From NCBI RefSeq assembly GCF_000021745.1, contig NC_011666.1, positions 3,189,001 to 3,253,000 of the forward strand: a stretch of DNA of 64,000 bases, read 5' to 3'. Source of the stretch: Methylocella silvestris BL2. GTDB taxonomy: Bacteria; Pseudomonadota; Alphaproteobacteria; Rhizobiales; Beijerinckiaceae. The notes beneath the pieces are model-generated. The model ran no database searches, was not told the origin of the DNA, and worked only from the letters and a program-made list of their open reading frames with translations. This document shows, piece by piece, positions 43,437-55,921 of this stretch (position 1 is the stretch's first letter; every line of letters begins with the position of its first letter). The translations under genes and the position numbers were made by a program.

Positions 43437-45107
43437 ATGAATGCGGCAAATGACGAGCTCGTCTTCGCGCCGCTTGGAGGGTTGGGCGAGATCGGCATGA
43501 ATCTCGCCCTCTATGGCTTCGGCCCCAAGGGCCGGATGAAATGGCTGATGGTCGACTGCGGCATCGCCTTCGCGGGCCCCGAGCATGCTGGCATCGACAT
43601 CATCATTCCGGACGTCTCCTTCATCGAGAAGATGCGCGAGGATCTGGTCGGGCTGGTCATCACCCATGCCCATGAGGACCATATCGGCGCCGTCGCCGAC
43701 ATCTGGCCGAAGCTTGGCTGTCCCCTTTATGCGACGCGCTTCGCCGCCCAATTGCTGCGGACGAAGCGGCTGTCGGAGCCAGGCGCGCCCGAGGTGCCGA
43801 TCGAGATCGTGCCCCAGGGCGGACATATCAAGGTCGGCCCCTTCGCCGTCGAATTCATCGCCATGGCGCATTCGATCCCGGAAAGCTGCGCGCTGGCGAT
43901 CCGGACGCCGCTCGGGACGGTGATTCATTCCGGCGATTGGAAGATCGACGCCGAGCCGGGCCTTGGCGCGCCGACGGACGCACGGCGGCTCTCGGAGATC
44001 GGCGACGAAGGCGTGCTGGCGCTTGTCTGCGATTCGACCAACATCCTGCGCGAGGGCATCAGCCCCTCGGAAGGCGAGGTCGCCAGAACCTTGCGCGAAG
44101 TGATCGCGGGCACAACCGGCCGCGTCGTCGTGACCACCTTCGCTTCCAATGTCGCGCGCATCCGCGCCGTGGCGCTCGCCGCCGCTGCGGCCGGCCGCAG
44201 CGTCGTCCTCGCCGGGCGCGCCATGGAGCGGGTCGTCGCGGTCGCGCGCGACTGCGGCTACCTCGATGGCGTGCCCGATTTCTTCGGGATCGACGCCTTC
44301 GCCCATCTGCCGCGCGACCGGGTGGCGCTGATCGCGACCGGAAGCCAGGGCGAACCGCGCGCCGCCATCGCCCGCATATCCGAAGGCGAGCATCCGGCGA
44401 TCTCGCTCACCGCCGGCGACAAGGTGATTTTTTCCTCGCGGACGATCCCCGGCAATGAGCGAGAGGTCGGGCGCATCATCAATAATTTCATCCGCTCCGG
44501 CATTGAGATCGTCACCGACCGCAACGCGCTGGTGCACGCCTCCGGCCATCCGCGCCGCGGCGAGGTGTCGGAGCTTTACGCCTGGGTCCGGCCGCAGATC
44601 GCAATCCCGGCGCATGGCGAGGATCTCCATCTCGCCGAACATGCGATTTTCGCGCGGGCGATGGGCGTGCCTCACGTCATTCCGGCGCGTAATGGCGACA
44701 TCGTCGCGCTGGCCCCCGGACAAGCGGCGATCGTCGGCGAGGCGCCGTCCGGCCGGTTGCTCAAGGACGGCAATATATTCGTCTCCGCGACCGACGAGGC
44801 GCCGCGGATGCGCCAGAAACTCGCCGCCTCGGGCATTATCACCATCGCCCTTGCGGTGACGGCGAAGGGCGATCTCGCCGGCGTGCCGGATGTGATGACC
44901 GCCGGCATTCCGACGCGCGGGCATGGCGGCGCCCCAATGGACGCCATCGTCGATGACGCCATGTTCCAGACCTTCGATCATCTGCCGCGGCAAAAGCGGC
45001 GCGACGCCGACGTCGTTTCGAGCGCGATCGAAAAGGCCGTGCGCAACGCGGTCGCCCAGGCTTGGGGCAAGCGTCCGTCGGTGCATGTGCTCGTCGTCGA
45101 AATATGA
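43437..45107 (+). CDS. rnj: Ribonuclease J
   Basis: A 556-residue metallo-beta-lactamase/beta-CASP ribonuclease with 5'-3' exonuclease and endonuclease roles in RNA decay and rRNA maturation. The HxHxDH metal motif reads HAHEDH at residues 77-82. The beta-CASP region and the ASGHPRRGE and IPAHGED motifs follow, then a C-terminal domain. ATG 43437 with AGAAAGG upstream gives the family start. The birA-rnj-mce order is common in Hyphomicrobiales. Confidence 0.95.
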   Translation: MNAANDELVFAPLGGLGEIGMNLALYGFGPKGRMKWLMVDCGIAFAGPEHAGIDIIIPDVSFIEKMREDLVGLVITHAHEDHIGAVADIWPKLGCPLYATRFAAQLLRTKRLSEPGAPEVPIEIVPQGGHIKVGPFAVEFIAMAHSIPESCALAIRTPLGTVIHSGDWKIDAEPGLGAPTDARRLSEIGDEGVLALVCDSTNILREGISPSEGEVARTLREVIAGTTGRVVVTTFASNVARIRAVALAAAAAGRSVVLAGRAMERVVAVARDCGYLDGVPDFFGIDAFAHLPRDRVALIATGSQGEPRAAIARISEGEHPAISLTAGDKVIFSSRTIPGNEREVGRIINNFIRSGIEIVTDRNALVHASGHPRRGEVSELYAWVRPQIAIPAHGEDLHLAEHAIFARAMGVPHVIPARNGDIVALAPGQAAIVGEAPSGRLLKDGNIFVSATDEAPRMRQKLAASGIITIALAVTAKGDLAGVPDVMTAGIPTRGHGGAPMDAIVDDAMFQTFDHLPRQKRRDADVVSSAIEKAVRNAVAQAWGKRPSVHVLVVEI

Positions 45108-45184
45108 CCTTTGACGCAATTGTCGCCGCACGTCGGCGCCGGTAATCACGTTCAGGATCCATCAATCGAGCTAGGGGCGCCCGC

Positions 45185-45589
45185 ATGATCGGACGGTTGA
45201 ACCATGTCGCGATCGCGGTGAAGGAGCTCGCCCCGGCGGCGGCGCAATATCGCAACGCGCTTGGCGCCAAGGTGAGCGAACCCGAGCCCTTGCCCGACCA
45301 TGGCGTCACCGTGGTCTTCATCACGCTGGACAACGCCAAGATCGAGCTGCTCGAGCCGCTCGGGGAAGCCTCGCCAATCGCCGATTTCGTCGCCCGAAAC
45401 CCCAAGGGCGCCATTCACCACATTTGCTATGAGGTGGATGATATTGTCGCCGCCAGAGACCGATTGCACGCAAGCGGCGCGCGCGTGCTCGGCGGCGGCG
45501 AGCCGAAAATCGGCGCGCATGGCAAGCCGGTGCTGTTTCTTCATCCCGGCGATTTCTCTGGAACTTTGATAGAACTCGAGCAGGCTTGA
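45185..45589 (+). CDS. mce: Methylmalonyl-CoA epimerase
   Basis: A 134-residue vicinal-oxygen-chelate enzyme that interconverts (2S)- and (2R)-methylmalonyl-CoA in the propionyl-CoA pathway. Metal and catalytic residues fall in GRLNHVAIAVKEL (His), KGAIHHICYEVDD (His, Glu) and GTLIELEQA (Glu near the C-terminus). The length is normal. Confidence 0.95.
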   Translation: MIGRLNHVAIAVKELAPAAAQYRNALGAKVSEPEPLPDHGVTVVFITLDNAKIELLEPLGEASPIADFVARNPKGAIHHICYEVDDIVAARDRLHASGARVLGGGEPKIGAHGKPVLFLHPGDFSGTLIELEQA

Positions 45590-45721
45590 GCGCCCGATTC
45601 TGAAAACATTTCGCGAACATCTTGCAGTTTCGAACAAACTGTGAACAAATATCTCTCAACAGTTGCGGCCGCGCCCAAATTGATGCAAACGGGAGCGCGC
45701 GTTTTGGTTGAGTGATTCGCG

Positions 45722-45970
45722 GTGATTCGTTTTTTTAACACGATTTTCCACGGACTTGCAGCCGTGCTGCATCGCAAAGCGGCGGCCGCCGAGGCCGAGC
45801 GTATGATCGCCCGCTTTAACGACCGCGCCTATTTCGAAGCGCGCGACCGAGCCAGGGGCCGTTGCATCGACGGCGAAGGGTCGCCGCGCTATTGGGCCCG
45901 CGTCAAGCGCGAGATCGCCAGGCGGCAAAATATCGCCATCGGCCTCGCCGGAGCCGATCTTCGCGCCTAG
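45722..45970 (+). CDS. Small basic hypothetical protein
   Basis: An 82-residue protein whose predicted helices are rich in Ala, Arg and Glu (RKAAAAEAERMIARFNDRAYFEARDRARG, residues ~18-46), with a short hydrophobic start. No recognised domain. It is monocistronic-looking, 132 bases after mce. The following 292 bases (45971-46262) contain no gene I can support. Confidence 0.5.
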   Translation: MIRFFNTIFHGLAAVLHRKAAAAEAERMIARFNDRAYFEARDRARGRCIDGEGSPRYWARVKREIARRQNIAIGLAGADLRA

Positions 45971-46262
45971 AGCGCGATGGATCTGAACCATACGCTTGGC
46001 CCTCGCAACTAGTCTTCAAACCCCGTTTAGCCTTGATCCCGCGTCGCCGCGGCCATTCGGCGCGACAAAATGTGGCGGCGCGCGTCGTTGCGCCCGCCAT
46101 TGGCGGACGGCGTCCCCTTCCTCAATAGAGAAAATGTGATGATCGGCGGCGCGGTCCCGCCGCTATCCTGATCCAGGCTCAAACTGGCGGCGGCGGCCAC
46201 GACGGGCGTCAGCCGCGAAGGGCGCCAGCCGGATGCCCTCCGGCGATCTGGATGGTTCAAGC

Positions 46263-49200
46263 ATGCTGAAATTGAGGCTTGTCGCAGGCGTCCTTGCCGC
46301 GCTCTTTTTTGCCGGCGCGACGGCCGCGCAGGCGGCGCCAGTGGCGGACGCCTATTTCTCCGCCGACGGACGCGATGCGCGCGGCGATGCGATCGGCGCC
46401 GATTGCACAAGATCCGCGCCTTGCTCGAGCGTTCGCAAGGCTCTCGATTTTCTGAAAGCCAATGTCACGCGCAACCCGGATCGTGATTATACGCTCGCCT
46501 TCAGCGATCGCGGCGGCCCGTTCTACCTCGACGACACGCTGCTGTTCACGACGGCGCACACGCCTGCGGCCGGCCATTTCGCCAATCTGATCGCCTTTCC
46601 GGGCAAGGCGCCGGTCTTTAGCGGCGGAACGGATATTTCGGGATCATTCAAGGCGGCGACGCTGCCGACGAACGGCGCCCCGGCCTGTGTCTCGCGCTGG
46701 CTCGCGCCTTATGCGCCGCTGACCAACGCCAATAAAACGTCCTGGCGCTATGTCGGCGTCATGTGGGTCGATGGGCGCCGCGTGCAGCAGGTCATCAGCC
46801 CGCGCAAGGGCAATCCATGGAAAACCATTCCCGGCGCGCCGGGAAGCCCCGTGGGGGCGAGCGTCCCCTCCACCCTGACGGCGACGTTCAGCGCCGGCAA
46901 GCCGGACGTTTCCGTCAGCGATCTCTCGAAAATCGGCGAGGTCGGCGAGACGATCGGCTTTAATTCCAGCGTCGGCTCGTTCAAATGGATCACCCGTTAC
47001 TGGATCTTGAGCAAGAGCGCCGCCGCGGGAAGCGGGACGGTTACGCTTGCGAGCGCTCCGAACGGGCTGCCCCGAATCGCCTCCGACAGCGGGACGTCGA
47101 TTGTTCAGGATCCGGTTCAATCGACGAACGCCGGCGACAGGACGCGGCTTGGCGGCGTCAACCGGTTCCCTGTTAACGGCGATGACGCGCTCAGCGCCTA
47201 TAATCAAACCGATGTGAAAATCCAGCTCCCCGGTTCAGCCTCGCAATCTTCGCTCGTCCCGGTCGAGAGCGCAGAGCCCGGCATGGTGACGGTGAACAGC
47301 CATCTGCATGCCTGGGGAAAGATCTATGGCGGAACAGGCTACCGCGTCTGGAACCGCTTTGAAGATCTTGGCGCGGGCGGCTACGCCGGCGAGCTTTATA
47401 CCGACCGGACGACCGGCGCGCTTTATTACACGCCGCGGCGCGGCGAGGATTGCGCTTCGATCAAGGTTGTGATCCCGCGCCTCAAGCAATTGCTGCGGAT
47501 TTCCAACGCGAAGGCCGATATCGCCCGCGTGGGCGGCAAGCTGGGCGCGCCGGTTGGCAATCTCAATATCACAGGCGTTTCATTCCAGCATACCAACAGC
47601 ACCGTATTTACGGGCGAACATGATCTTGCCGGAGCGACGGGCGGCTTCATGGGCACGCCATCCGCCACCGTGCTTGCGCTTACGCCGTCGGTGGTCACAA
47701 TCGGGGCGAAACAGGTCGTCTTCGATGGGATCGAGGTGACCCACTCCGGCGGCGCCGGCCTCTACATGGCGTTCGGATCCTCGCATATCACATTGAAGAA
47801 TAGCCGAATCCACGAAGCCGGCGGAACGCTTGTCGGCTCCGGCACGGCGGTCGAGTATTACCTTAAATATCAGCATAATAACGATGCTGGCTATTACGGC
47901 GTCAGCGACTTCGGCCCCTCGACCAAATCGAGCCGCGCCGATCTCTCGGGCTGCTGCCAGACGCTGCATAACAACTTCATCTTTGGCGCGGGCGAGGTCT
48001 CGACCGGAGCAAGCTGCGTCTCCTTCGTCGGGCTGCTCAAATATGAGGTGACCTACAACAGCATTCACGACTGCACGAGCTTCGGCCTCGCCAACGCCCA
48101 GAGCCACGGGGAGAGGGGCGCGCCCTATTTCAGCGGCTTGTATGACCCCTATTCCTATGAGTCCAATATTTCCCACAATGAAATCTATTATTGCGGCTAT
48201 GAGACCAATCTCGATGGGGTTTCGGTCCCGGGTTCGTCTATGGCGAATGACTTCGGCTGTTTCTACAGCAATGGACCGGTCGACGGCGCAGGCGATGGAT
48301 CGCAACAAGGACTCACCTTCAGCTACAATAGCGTCCATGACGTGAGTTCAGGCGCCTATCAGACCGTGATGTGGAACGGCAGGGTCAGGCCGCATGGCTA
48401 CGATGGCGTGCTCGACTACCATGACGGCAATATTTCCTTTGGCCTCACCTTGCATCATAATCTGTTCTACAATCGGGCCAAGGTGAACGGATATACGCCT
48501 TACGCCAACCGCCTGGCCCAACACACCGGTAATTTGCGCGACAAGATCTACAATAACATCTTTGCCAGCGTCTTCCCGGAAGGCTACGCCTATGGCGCCG
48601 ACTATGCGATCCAACTGACGGTCCCGCCCTGGGACTTTAGGTGGATCGCCGGACATCCCTGGGGCGGGGCCGGCGAACAGAGTTGCGGGCTTGCCGAAAA
48701 ACAGAGCTGCTATGTCATCAACAATGGCGTGCTCTATGTGCTCAAGGCCGTCTGTGACAAGGCCGCACCATGCATTGCAGGCGATAAGCCGCCAGGCTGC
48801 GCGCCAGGCGAGACATGCTCGGACGGCGCGCTGAACTGGACTGCTCTAAAGGCGCTTTATGATCCGGTCCTGACGGCGACGCGCAATATCTTTGCCTGGC
48901 AAGTCGTCAATTCGCAAAAGGCGGGCGCGCCGCAAAGCGGAAACGAGGTCCCGCCGTTCAGCCAATTCTTCAAATTTGACTTCAATCTCTTTTACCAGGC
49001 GGGCGAGACGCTGGTCGATTATGTGCGCCTGGGCAAGCCTCCGACGAGCTTTGTCGATTGGCGCGCTCTCTACGGACAGGACGTCCATTCGATCGTCAAC
49101 GAGGACCCGAACTTCATGGATCTCGCCAATGGCGATTTCAACTTCCGGGCGGAGGGGCGCGGCGCGCCCTGCCATGGCGGGCGTGGGGGCGTTTCGCCGG

Positions 49201-49331
49201 CATGTGCGCTCGGCTTCGAGCCGTGGGACTATAGCGATGTCGGGGCGCGGGAAGGCGACAGGCGGACAATTGCGGAAGATTCGCGGGCCGGCGCGCCGGC
49301 GAAGGCCGAGCCGCGAACGGATCGCCCTTGA
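46263..49331 (+). CDS. Large secreted right-handed beta-helix protein
   Basis: A 1,022-residue exported protein. The signal peptide is MLKLRLVAGVLAALFFAGATAAQA (described by residues 1-24). The N-terminal part resembles secreted PL-type proteins (SAPCSSVRKALDFL). From about residue 430 to 770 the chain has repeating N/G-rich turns such as HNNFIFGAG, TYNSIHDC, SHNEIYYC, SYNSVHDVSS, HHNLFYNRA and YNNIFAS, spaced like coils of a parallel beta-helix. The end (ANGDFNFRAEGRGAPC...DVGAR) matches the usual polysaccharide-lyase-like terminal block. It has many cysteines. An extracellular glycan-acting role is likely, but the substrate is unknown. Confidence 0.8.
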   Translation: MLKLRLVAGVLAALFFAGATAAQAAPVADAYFSADGRDARGDAIGADCTRSAPCSSVRKALDFLKANVTRNPDRDYTLAFSDRGGPFYLDDTLLFTTAHTPAAGHFANLIAFPGKAPVFSGGTDISGSFKAATLPTNGAPACVSRWLAPYAPLTNANKTSWRYVGVMWVDGRRVQQVISPRKGNPWKTIPGAPGSPVGASVPSTLTATFSAGKPDVSVSDLSKIGEVGETIGFNSSVGSFKWITRYWILSKSAAAGSGTVTLASAPNGLPRIASDSGTSIVQDPVQSTNAGDRTRLGGVNRFPVNGDDALSAYNQTDVKIQLPGSASQSSLVPVESAEPGMVTVNSHLHAWGKIYGGTGYRVWNRFEDLGAGGYAGELYTDRTTGALYYTPRRGEDCASIKVVIPRLKQLLRISNAKADIARVGGKLGAPVGNLNITGVSFQHTNSTVFTGEHDLAGATGGFMGTPSATVLALTPSVVTIGAKQVVFDGIEVTHSGGAGLYMAFGSSHITLKNSRIHEAGGTLVGSGTAVEYYLKYQHNNDAGYYGVSDFGPSTKSSRADLSGCCQTLHNNFIFGAGEVSTGASCVSFVGLLKYEVTYNSIHDCTSFGLANAQSHGERGAPYFSGLYDPYSYESNISHNEIYYCGYETNLDGVSVPGSSMANDFGCFYSNGPVDGAGDGSQQGLTFSYNSVHDVSSGAYQTVMWNGRVRPHGYDGVLDYHDGNISFGLTLHHNLFYNRAKVNGYTPYANRLAQHTGNLRDKIYNNIFASVFPEGYAYGADYAIQLTVPPWDFRWIAGHPWGGAGEQSCGLAEKQSCYVINNGVLYVLKAVCDKAAPCIAGDKPPGCAPGETCSDGALNWTALKALYDPVLTATRNIFAWQVVNSQKAGAPQSGNEVPPFSQFFKFDFNLFYQAGETLVDYVRLGKPPTSFVDWRALYGQDVHSIVNEDPNFMDLANGDFNFRAEGRGAPCHGGRGGVSPACALGFEPWDYSDVGAREGDRRTIAEDSRAGAPAKAEPRTDRP

Positions 49332-49407
49332 CTTCGCTTCCGCGCTCCGTAAGAACAGCGGCGGCGCAGTGGACGCAGCGCAGCGTGCGCCAAAGTCAGC
49401 GCAAAGC

Positions 49408-49482
49408 GGGCGCGTAGCTCAGCGGGAGAGCACTCCCTTCACACGGGAGGGGTCACAGGTTCAATCCCTGTCGCGCCCACCA
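49408..49482 (+). tRNA. tRNA-Val (anticodon CAC)
   Basis: A 75-base cloverleaf. GGGCGCG pairs with CGCGCCC, the anticodon stem CTCCC/GGGAG encloses TTCACAC (CAC), and CCA is at 49480-49482. Gene density and codon style change immediately downstream. Confidence 0.97.
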
Positions 49483-49515
49483 CTCAAGCATTTGATTAAT
49501 AAAAAAATTTTTTGA

Positions 49516-49746
49516 ATCGCCGTTCGCAGCAATTGGCAAATTTTAATTTCCGGGGAAGCGTGGGGGAAGCTGGGCGCAGATTTGCCCCTCGAAAGAGTGG
49601 CCAGCTACATCTTGCAAAATCACGATGGCGATTATCTAGCCTTTTTGGCCAAGAATCGAGATAAGCGCGCTGCGCTAAAAGCCTCAATTCTGAATAGCGA
49701 GAGACAGTGTGATTTATTCCGCGCGCTGCCACGTCATGGATCGTGA
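49516..49746 (+). pseudogene. Start-less open frame next to tRNA-Val, likely gene remnant
   Basis: A 76-codon frame opening right after TGA 49513-49515 and closing at TGA 49744-49746. It has no ATG, GTG or TTG near its beginning. The predicted text has normal protein character (LPLERVASYILQNHDGDYL, then AFLAKNRDKRAALKAS). I do not recognise a family. It is bordered by an A7T7-like tract at 49500-49513. It is best read as the broken 3' part of a gene left by an integration or deletion beside the tRNA. Confidence 0.35.
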
Positions 49747-49864
49747 ACATTAAAGGCCGCTACCGAATCCCAGCACGACGGCAAAGCGATACTTGCCCAG
49801 TCGGTGCCTGTGCGCGAAACATTTGACGGGAAACCCGTATGGGAAGGCGTCGTCCACGTCTTCG

Positions 49865-50398
49865 TCATCGAAGTCCGTTCCGCCGCGTTCTCATCCGACG
49901 TTTCGCCGCTCTGTAGCCGGCGGGCAGGTCCTGCGGCGCGTAAGCGAACCCCCTCTCATCGTCGCGGCAGCAATCCTCAACGAAAGTAATATCGGCGAAC
50001 TCGTCCACCACCAGAATGGGATAGGTCGGCCCACCGTCCCGATATTGGCGCATCAGATCGATCTTGTCGTTGTGAAAGCCGATGATCTTCTTTGGTTCGA
50101 GCTCGATCCAGTGCGGGAAGAAGGTCGCGCCGTGAGCGCGATGCTCGACGAGATTGTAGGCGACGCTCACGCAGGTTCCTCTCGGCTCGGCCCACGAGAC
50201 TTTCACGACGCCCTCGGCGAGGCGAACGATATTAACCCATCGGCCCCCGACGCCGCCGCCGCGGACGCGATAGTCGAGCATGCGTTCGTTCTTGAAATAG
50301 ACTTCGTACTGCCACCCATTCTTATAGGTATAGTTGATGTGCTTGCCGACGAAGGAGGCAATCTCTGACGGATGTGTGGATTCAAAGGTAGGGGACAT
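49865..50398 (-). CDS. padC: Phenolic acid decarboxylase
   Basis: A cofactor-free cytoplasmic enzyme that decarboxylates p-coumaric, caffeic and ferulic acids to 4-vinylphenols. The 177-residue sequence follows the PadC family throughout: GKHINYTYKNGWQYEVY (active-site Tyr pair), MLDYRVRGGGVGGRW (Arg), VKVSWAEPRGT (Glu) and FFPHWIELEPKKIIGFHND. The ATG has an AGGAG ribosome-binding site at the right distance. Its start overlaps the end of the truncated UbiX-like frame. No padR-type repressor is visible beside it. Confidence 0.93.
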   Translation of the reverse strand: MSPTFESTHPSEIASFVGKHINYTYKNGWQYEVYFKNERMLDYRVRGGGVGGRWVNIVRLAEGVVKVSWAEPRGTCVSVAYNLVEHRAHGATFFPHWIELEPKKIIGFHNDKIDLMRQYRDGGPTYPILVVDEFADITFVEDCCRDDERGFAYAPQDLPAGYRAAKRRMRTRRNGLR

Positions 50399-50531
50399 GA
50401 CTTTCTCCTGAGCGATCTGCCGCCGCCGGCTTCGACATGACGAGGTGCGTCTCGATGTCGAGGAGCCGGAGCACCTCCAGGATGCGGAGCCCGTAGGTGG
50501 TGCCGATGGCGCCGCTGATCCCGACGATCAT
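50382..50531 (-). pseudogene. N-terminal fragment of a UbiX-like flavin prenyltransferase
   Basis: A 49-codon frame whose first 34 residues, MIVGISGAIGTTYGLRILEV then LRLLDIETHLVMSK, match the N-terminus of UbiX/Pad1 flavin prenyltransferases (GISGAxG FMN loop; ETHLVMSK strand). The likeness stops at residue ~35 and the frame ends 15 residues later inside the padC start. UbiX is normally about 190 residues, so this is a truncated gene, probably cut by a deletion that joined it to padC. Confidence 0.7.
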
Positions 50532-50884
50532 GCGCCGGCGTGGCAGAGTGATGACGTGCTATTGCAGGGCGAGCATTCGTTCCTAGTTCGATTGAACCGA
50601 GCTTAGCCAATCGCCCCGGCCCCTCATCGTTAGAAATGGTTATGCCTCCAGCCGCCACGCCGTTCTCGATTCCGTTGGCCCCGCTGGCACCAACGATCGC
50701 GACAGTCCCGCTTCCTTCTACGATGCCGGAGAACGAACCTTCTGCCGCGAGCGCCCTTGCGGCACCGGCGGTTCGCGCGCCTCCAGAATTCCGGCGAGCC
50801 GCACACGGCGGTGTTGGCGGTCGTTTTATTGGCGGCGTCGAAGGGACCGAGGCCGATAGGAGTGGTGGGGCTGGCTGAGGGATG
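50532..50884. other. Stretch without a supportable gene
   Basis: About 350 bases between the UbiX fragment and the broken LuxR gene. Short frames on both strands (for example an 80-codon plus-strand frame from 50636) are Ala/Pro/Gly-rich with no family likeness. It may hold debris of the same decaying region. Confidence 0.45.
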
Positions 50885-53887
<3,003 letters not shown>

Positions 53888-54098
53888 TCGCGGCCTGGGG
53901 CGGCCGGGGGGGGACGGGAGGGAGTTAGGCGGGAGGACGGCCCAAACTCTCCCATTGCCACGTTCAAGCATATGGTATGACGCACAAAAATGGGTCGTGC
54001 GAGAGATGAGGCTGGCGACCAGAAGAATACGGCCTCGATATCTCGCATATGTAGCTGGTCCCATCAGAAATGGGAGCGGGCTGACAGGGGAAGCGTTC

Positions 54099-55921
54099 AT
54101 GAGCGCCAAGATTGGGAAGCCGGGTTTCTGGGACAATCTCATCCCGCCGAAAGGCGGGCTGTTCGGCGCGCAGCTTGCCGGCTGGACACCAGGGCTCGCC
54201 GCGAAATCGGGGCTCGGCTGTCGCGTTCTCGCGGACCAGATGATCCAGGTCGCCCCCGCCGTCGCGCTTGCGGCCGATGTGTACGTCCCCAGGTTTCTCG
54301 GTCGCCATCCTGCGGTCGTCGCCTTCGCGGCCTATTCCAAGGAATTGCAGGCCGCGGGCGCCCCGACCGGCAACAATGAGACCGGCAGCCCCCCGGTCTT
54401 CACAAATCGCGGCTATGCCCATGTCATAGTGACCCGGCGCGGCATGGGCCGCTCGGGCGGCGCCGACGCCGTCTATCTCAACGACACGGACGTGGTAGAT
54501 CACGCCAAGGTGATCCAGTGGGCTGCAGCGCAGCCTTGGTGCGACGGACAGGTTGTGCTGTTCGGCACCTCCTATTACGGGCTGACGCAGCCGCAGGTGG
54601 CGCGCCTTCAGCCGCCGGCATTGAAAGGCTTCTTCTCGATCGAGATGTGCACGGACTTCTTTCGCCATATCGCCATGTTCGGTGGTGCGCCGCAGCCGGA
54701 CTTCTTCGCGCTCTGGATGGGCGCGAACTTCACGCCGTTGCAGTTCGCCCTGCGCGTGCCGCCGCTCCTGCGCGCCCTGGTGAGCCACGTCATCAACTCC
54801 CCTTTGAAACGCGTGTGGTGGCCTCAGCTGAAGAAGCGCATGTCAAGGATAATGAAGGGGTTCGAGCGGCTGACTCCTACGATGGCCACGCGCGAGCTGT
54901 TCGCAGGCCTCATGCTCGACGGCAAGACGCGCGCGACCTCTCCCCTGCCGGCTGGTCCTTCCGGCATGCTGGGGGACATCACCGTGCCGTTCGTGGTGGT
55001 GCAGAATTCGGGCTACCTCAACCTGCATCAGTTCGGCGCCTACGATCTGTTCGAAATGCCGGCACCGCGCCCCACCGAAGATGGATGATCATCGGGCCAC
55101 CGGCCTATGACCTGCCCGCCTATCATTGGCAGCTGGAGGCGCTCGCCTTCTTCGACCATCTCATCTACGGCGCTGACAATGGCTACGCTAGCCAGGCGCG
55201 CGTGCGCTATTGGGTGGAGGGTGCCGACGCGTATCGTTCAGCATCGAGCTGGCCGCTTCCCGGCAGCAAGTCGCTCCGCCTCCATCTCGCCTCGAACGGC
55301 GCGGACGCGGCGATGCATCGGCTCACCGCCGATCCGCAGCAGAACGGGCTGAACCGATGGGCGGCGGTGCCGCTTGGCGCCATCCTATGCGCCGGCTTTG
55401 ATGAGGTGGCCAACCAGTGCCTCAGCTACGAGATGGCGGTCGAGAAGGAGATGGAACTGACCGGCGCGGTGACGCTGTGCCTCTCGTTCAGCTCCAACGA
55501 GATCGATTCCCATGTAGTGGCCCGCACGGGCCTCGTCTCGGCGAACGACGCCTACTGCATCCTTTCCATGGGCGCGATCCGCCCCGCCTGCCGCAGGATC
55601 GATACCGCGCGCTCCACCACCACGGAGATCGCCATCGACATCGACGCGCCCGAGCCCCTGGTGCCGGGGGTACCGGTGACGCTCCGCTTCAGTCTGACGC
55701 CGCACCCTGTGGTGCTGAAGCCGGGCGATCGCCTCCGCCTCGACATCGCGAGCCGCACGGATCTTCTGCGCAGCGATGTGAGTCACGGGCACGCACAGTT
55801 CGACATGCAGGTGCCACCCTACTTCGCACGCAATACGCTCCATTACGGCCCGGGCAGCTTCATCGAGTTTGACGTTGCCCCCCCCTTTTTGAGTTGGAGG
55901 GAAGCGAACCAACACCATTGA
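54099..55921 (+). pseudogene. CocE/NonD-family (S15-like) hydrolase, interrupted by a frameshift
   Basis: Frame one (54099-55088, ATG with an AGGGG-type site) encodes ~329 residues of an alpha/beta-hydrolase peptidase S15-like fold, with nucleophile Ser158 in FGTSYYG. It ends at TGA 55086-55088. The conserved text resumes in another frame at WMIIGPPAYDLPAYHW and continues through the Xaa-Pro-dipeptidase C-terminal jelly-roll domain (PLVPGVPVTLRF, PGDRLRLDIASR) to 55921. One indel near 55070-55085 accounts for this. Intact length would be about 600 residues. The substrate (ester or acyl-amino bond) is unknown. Confidence 0.85.
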
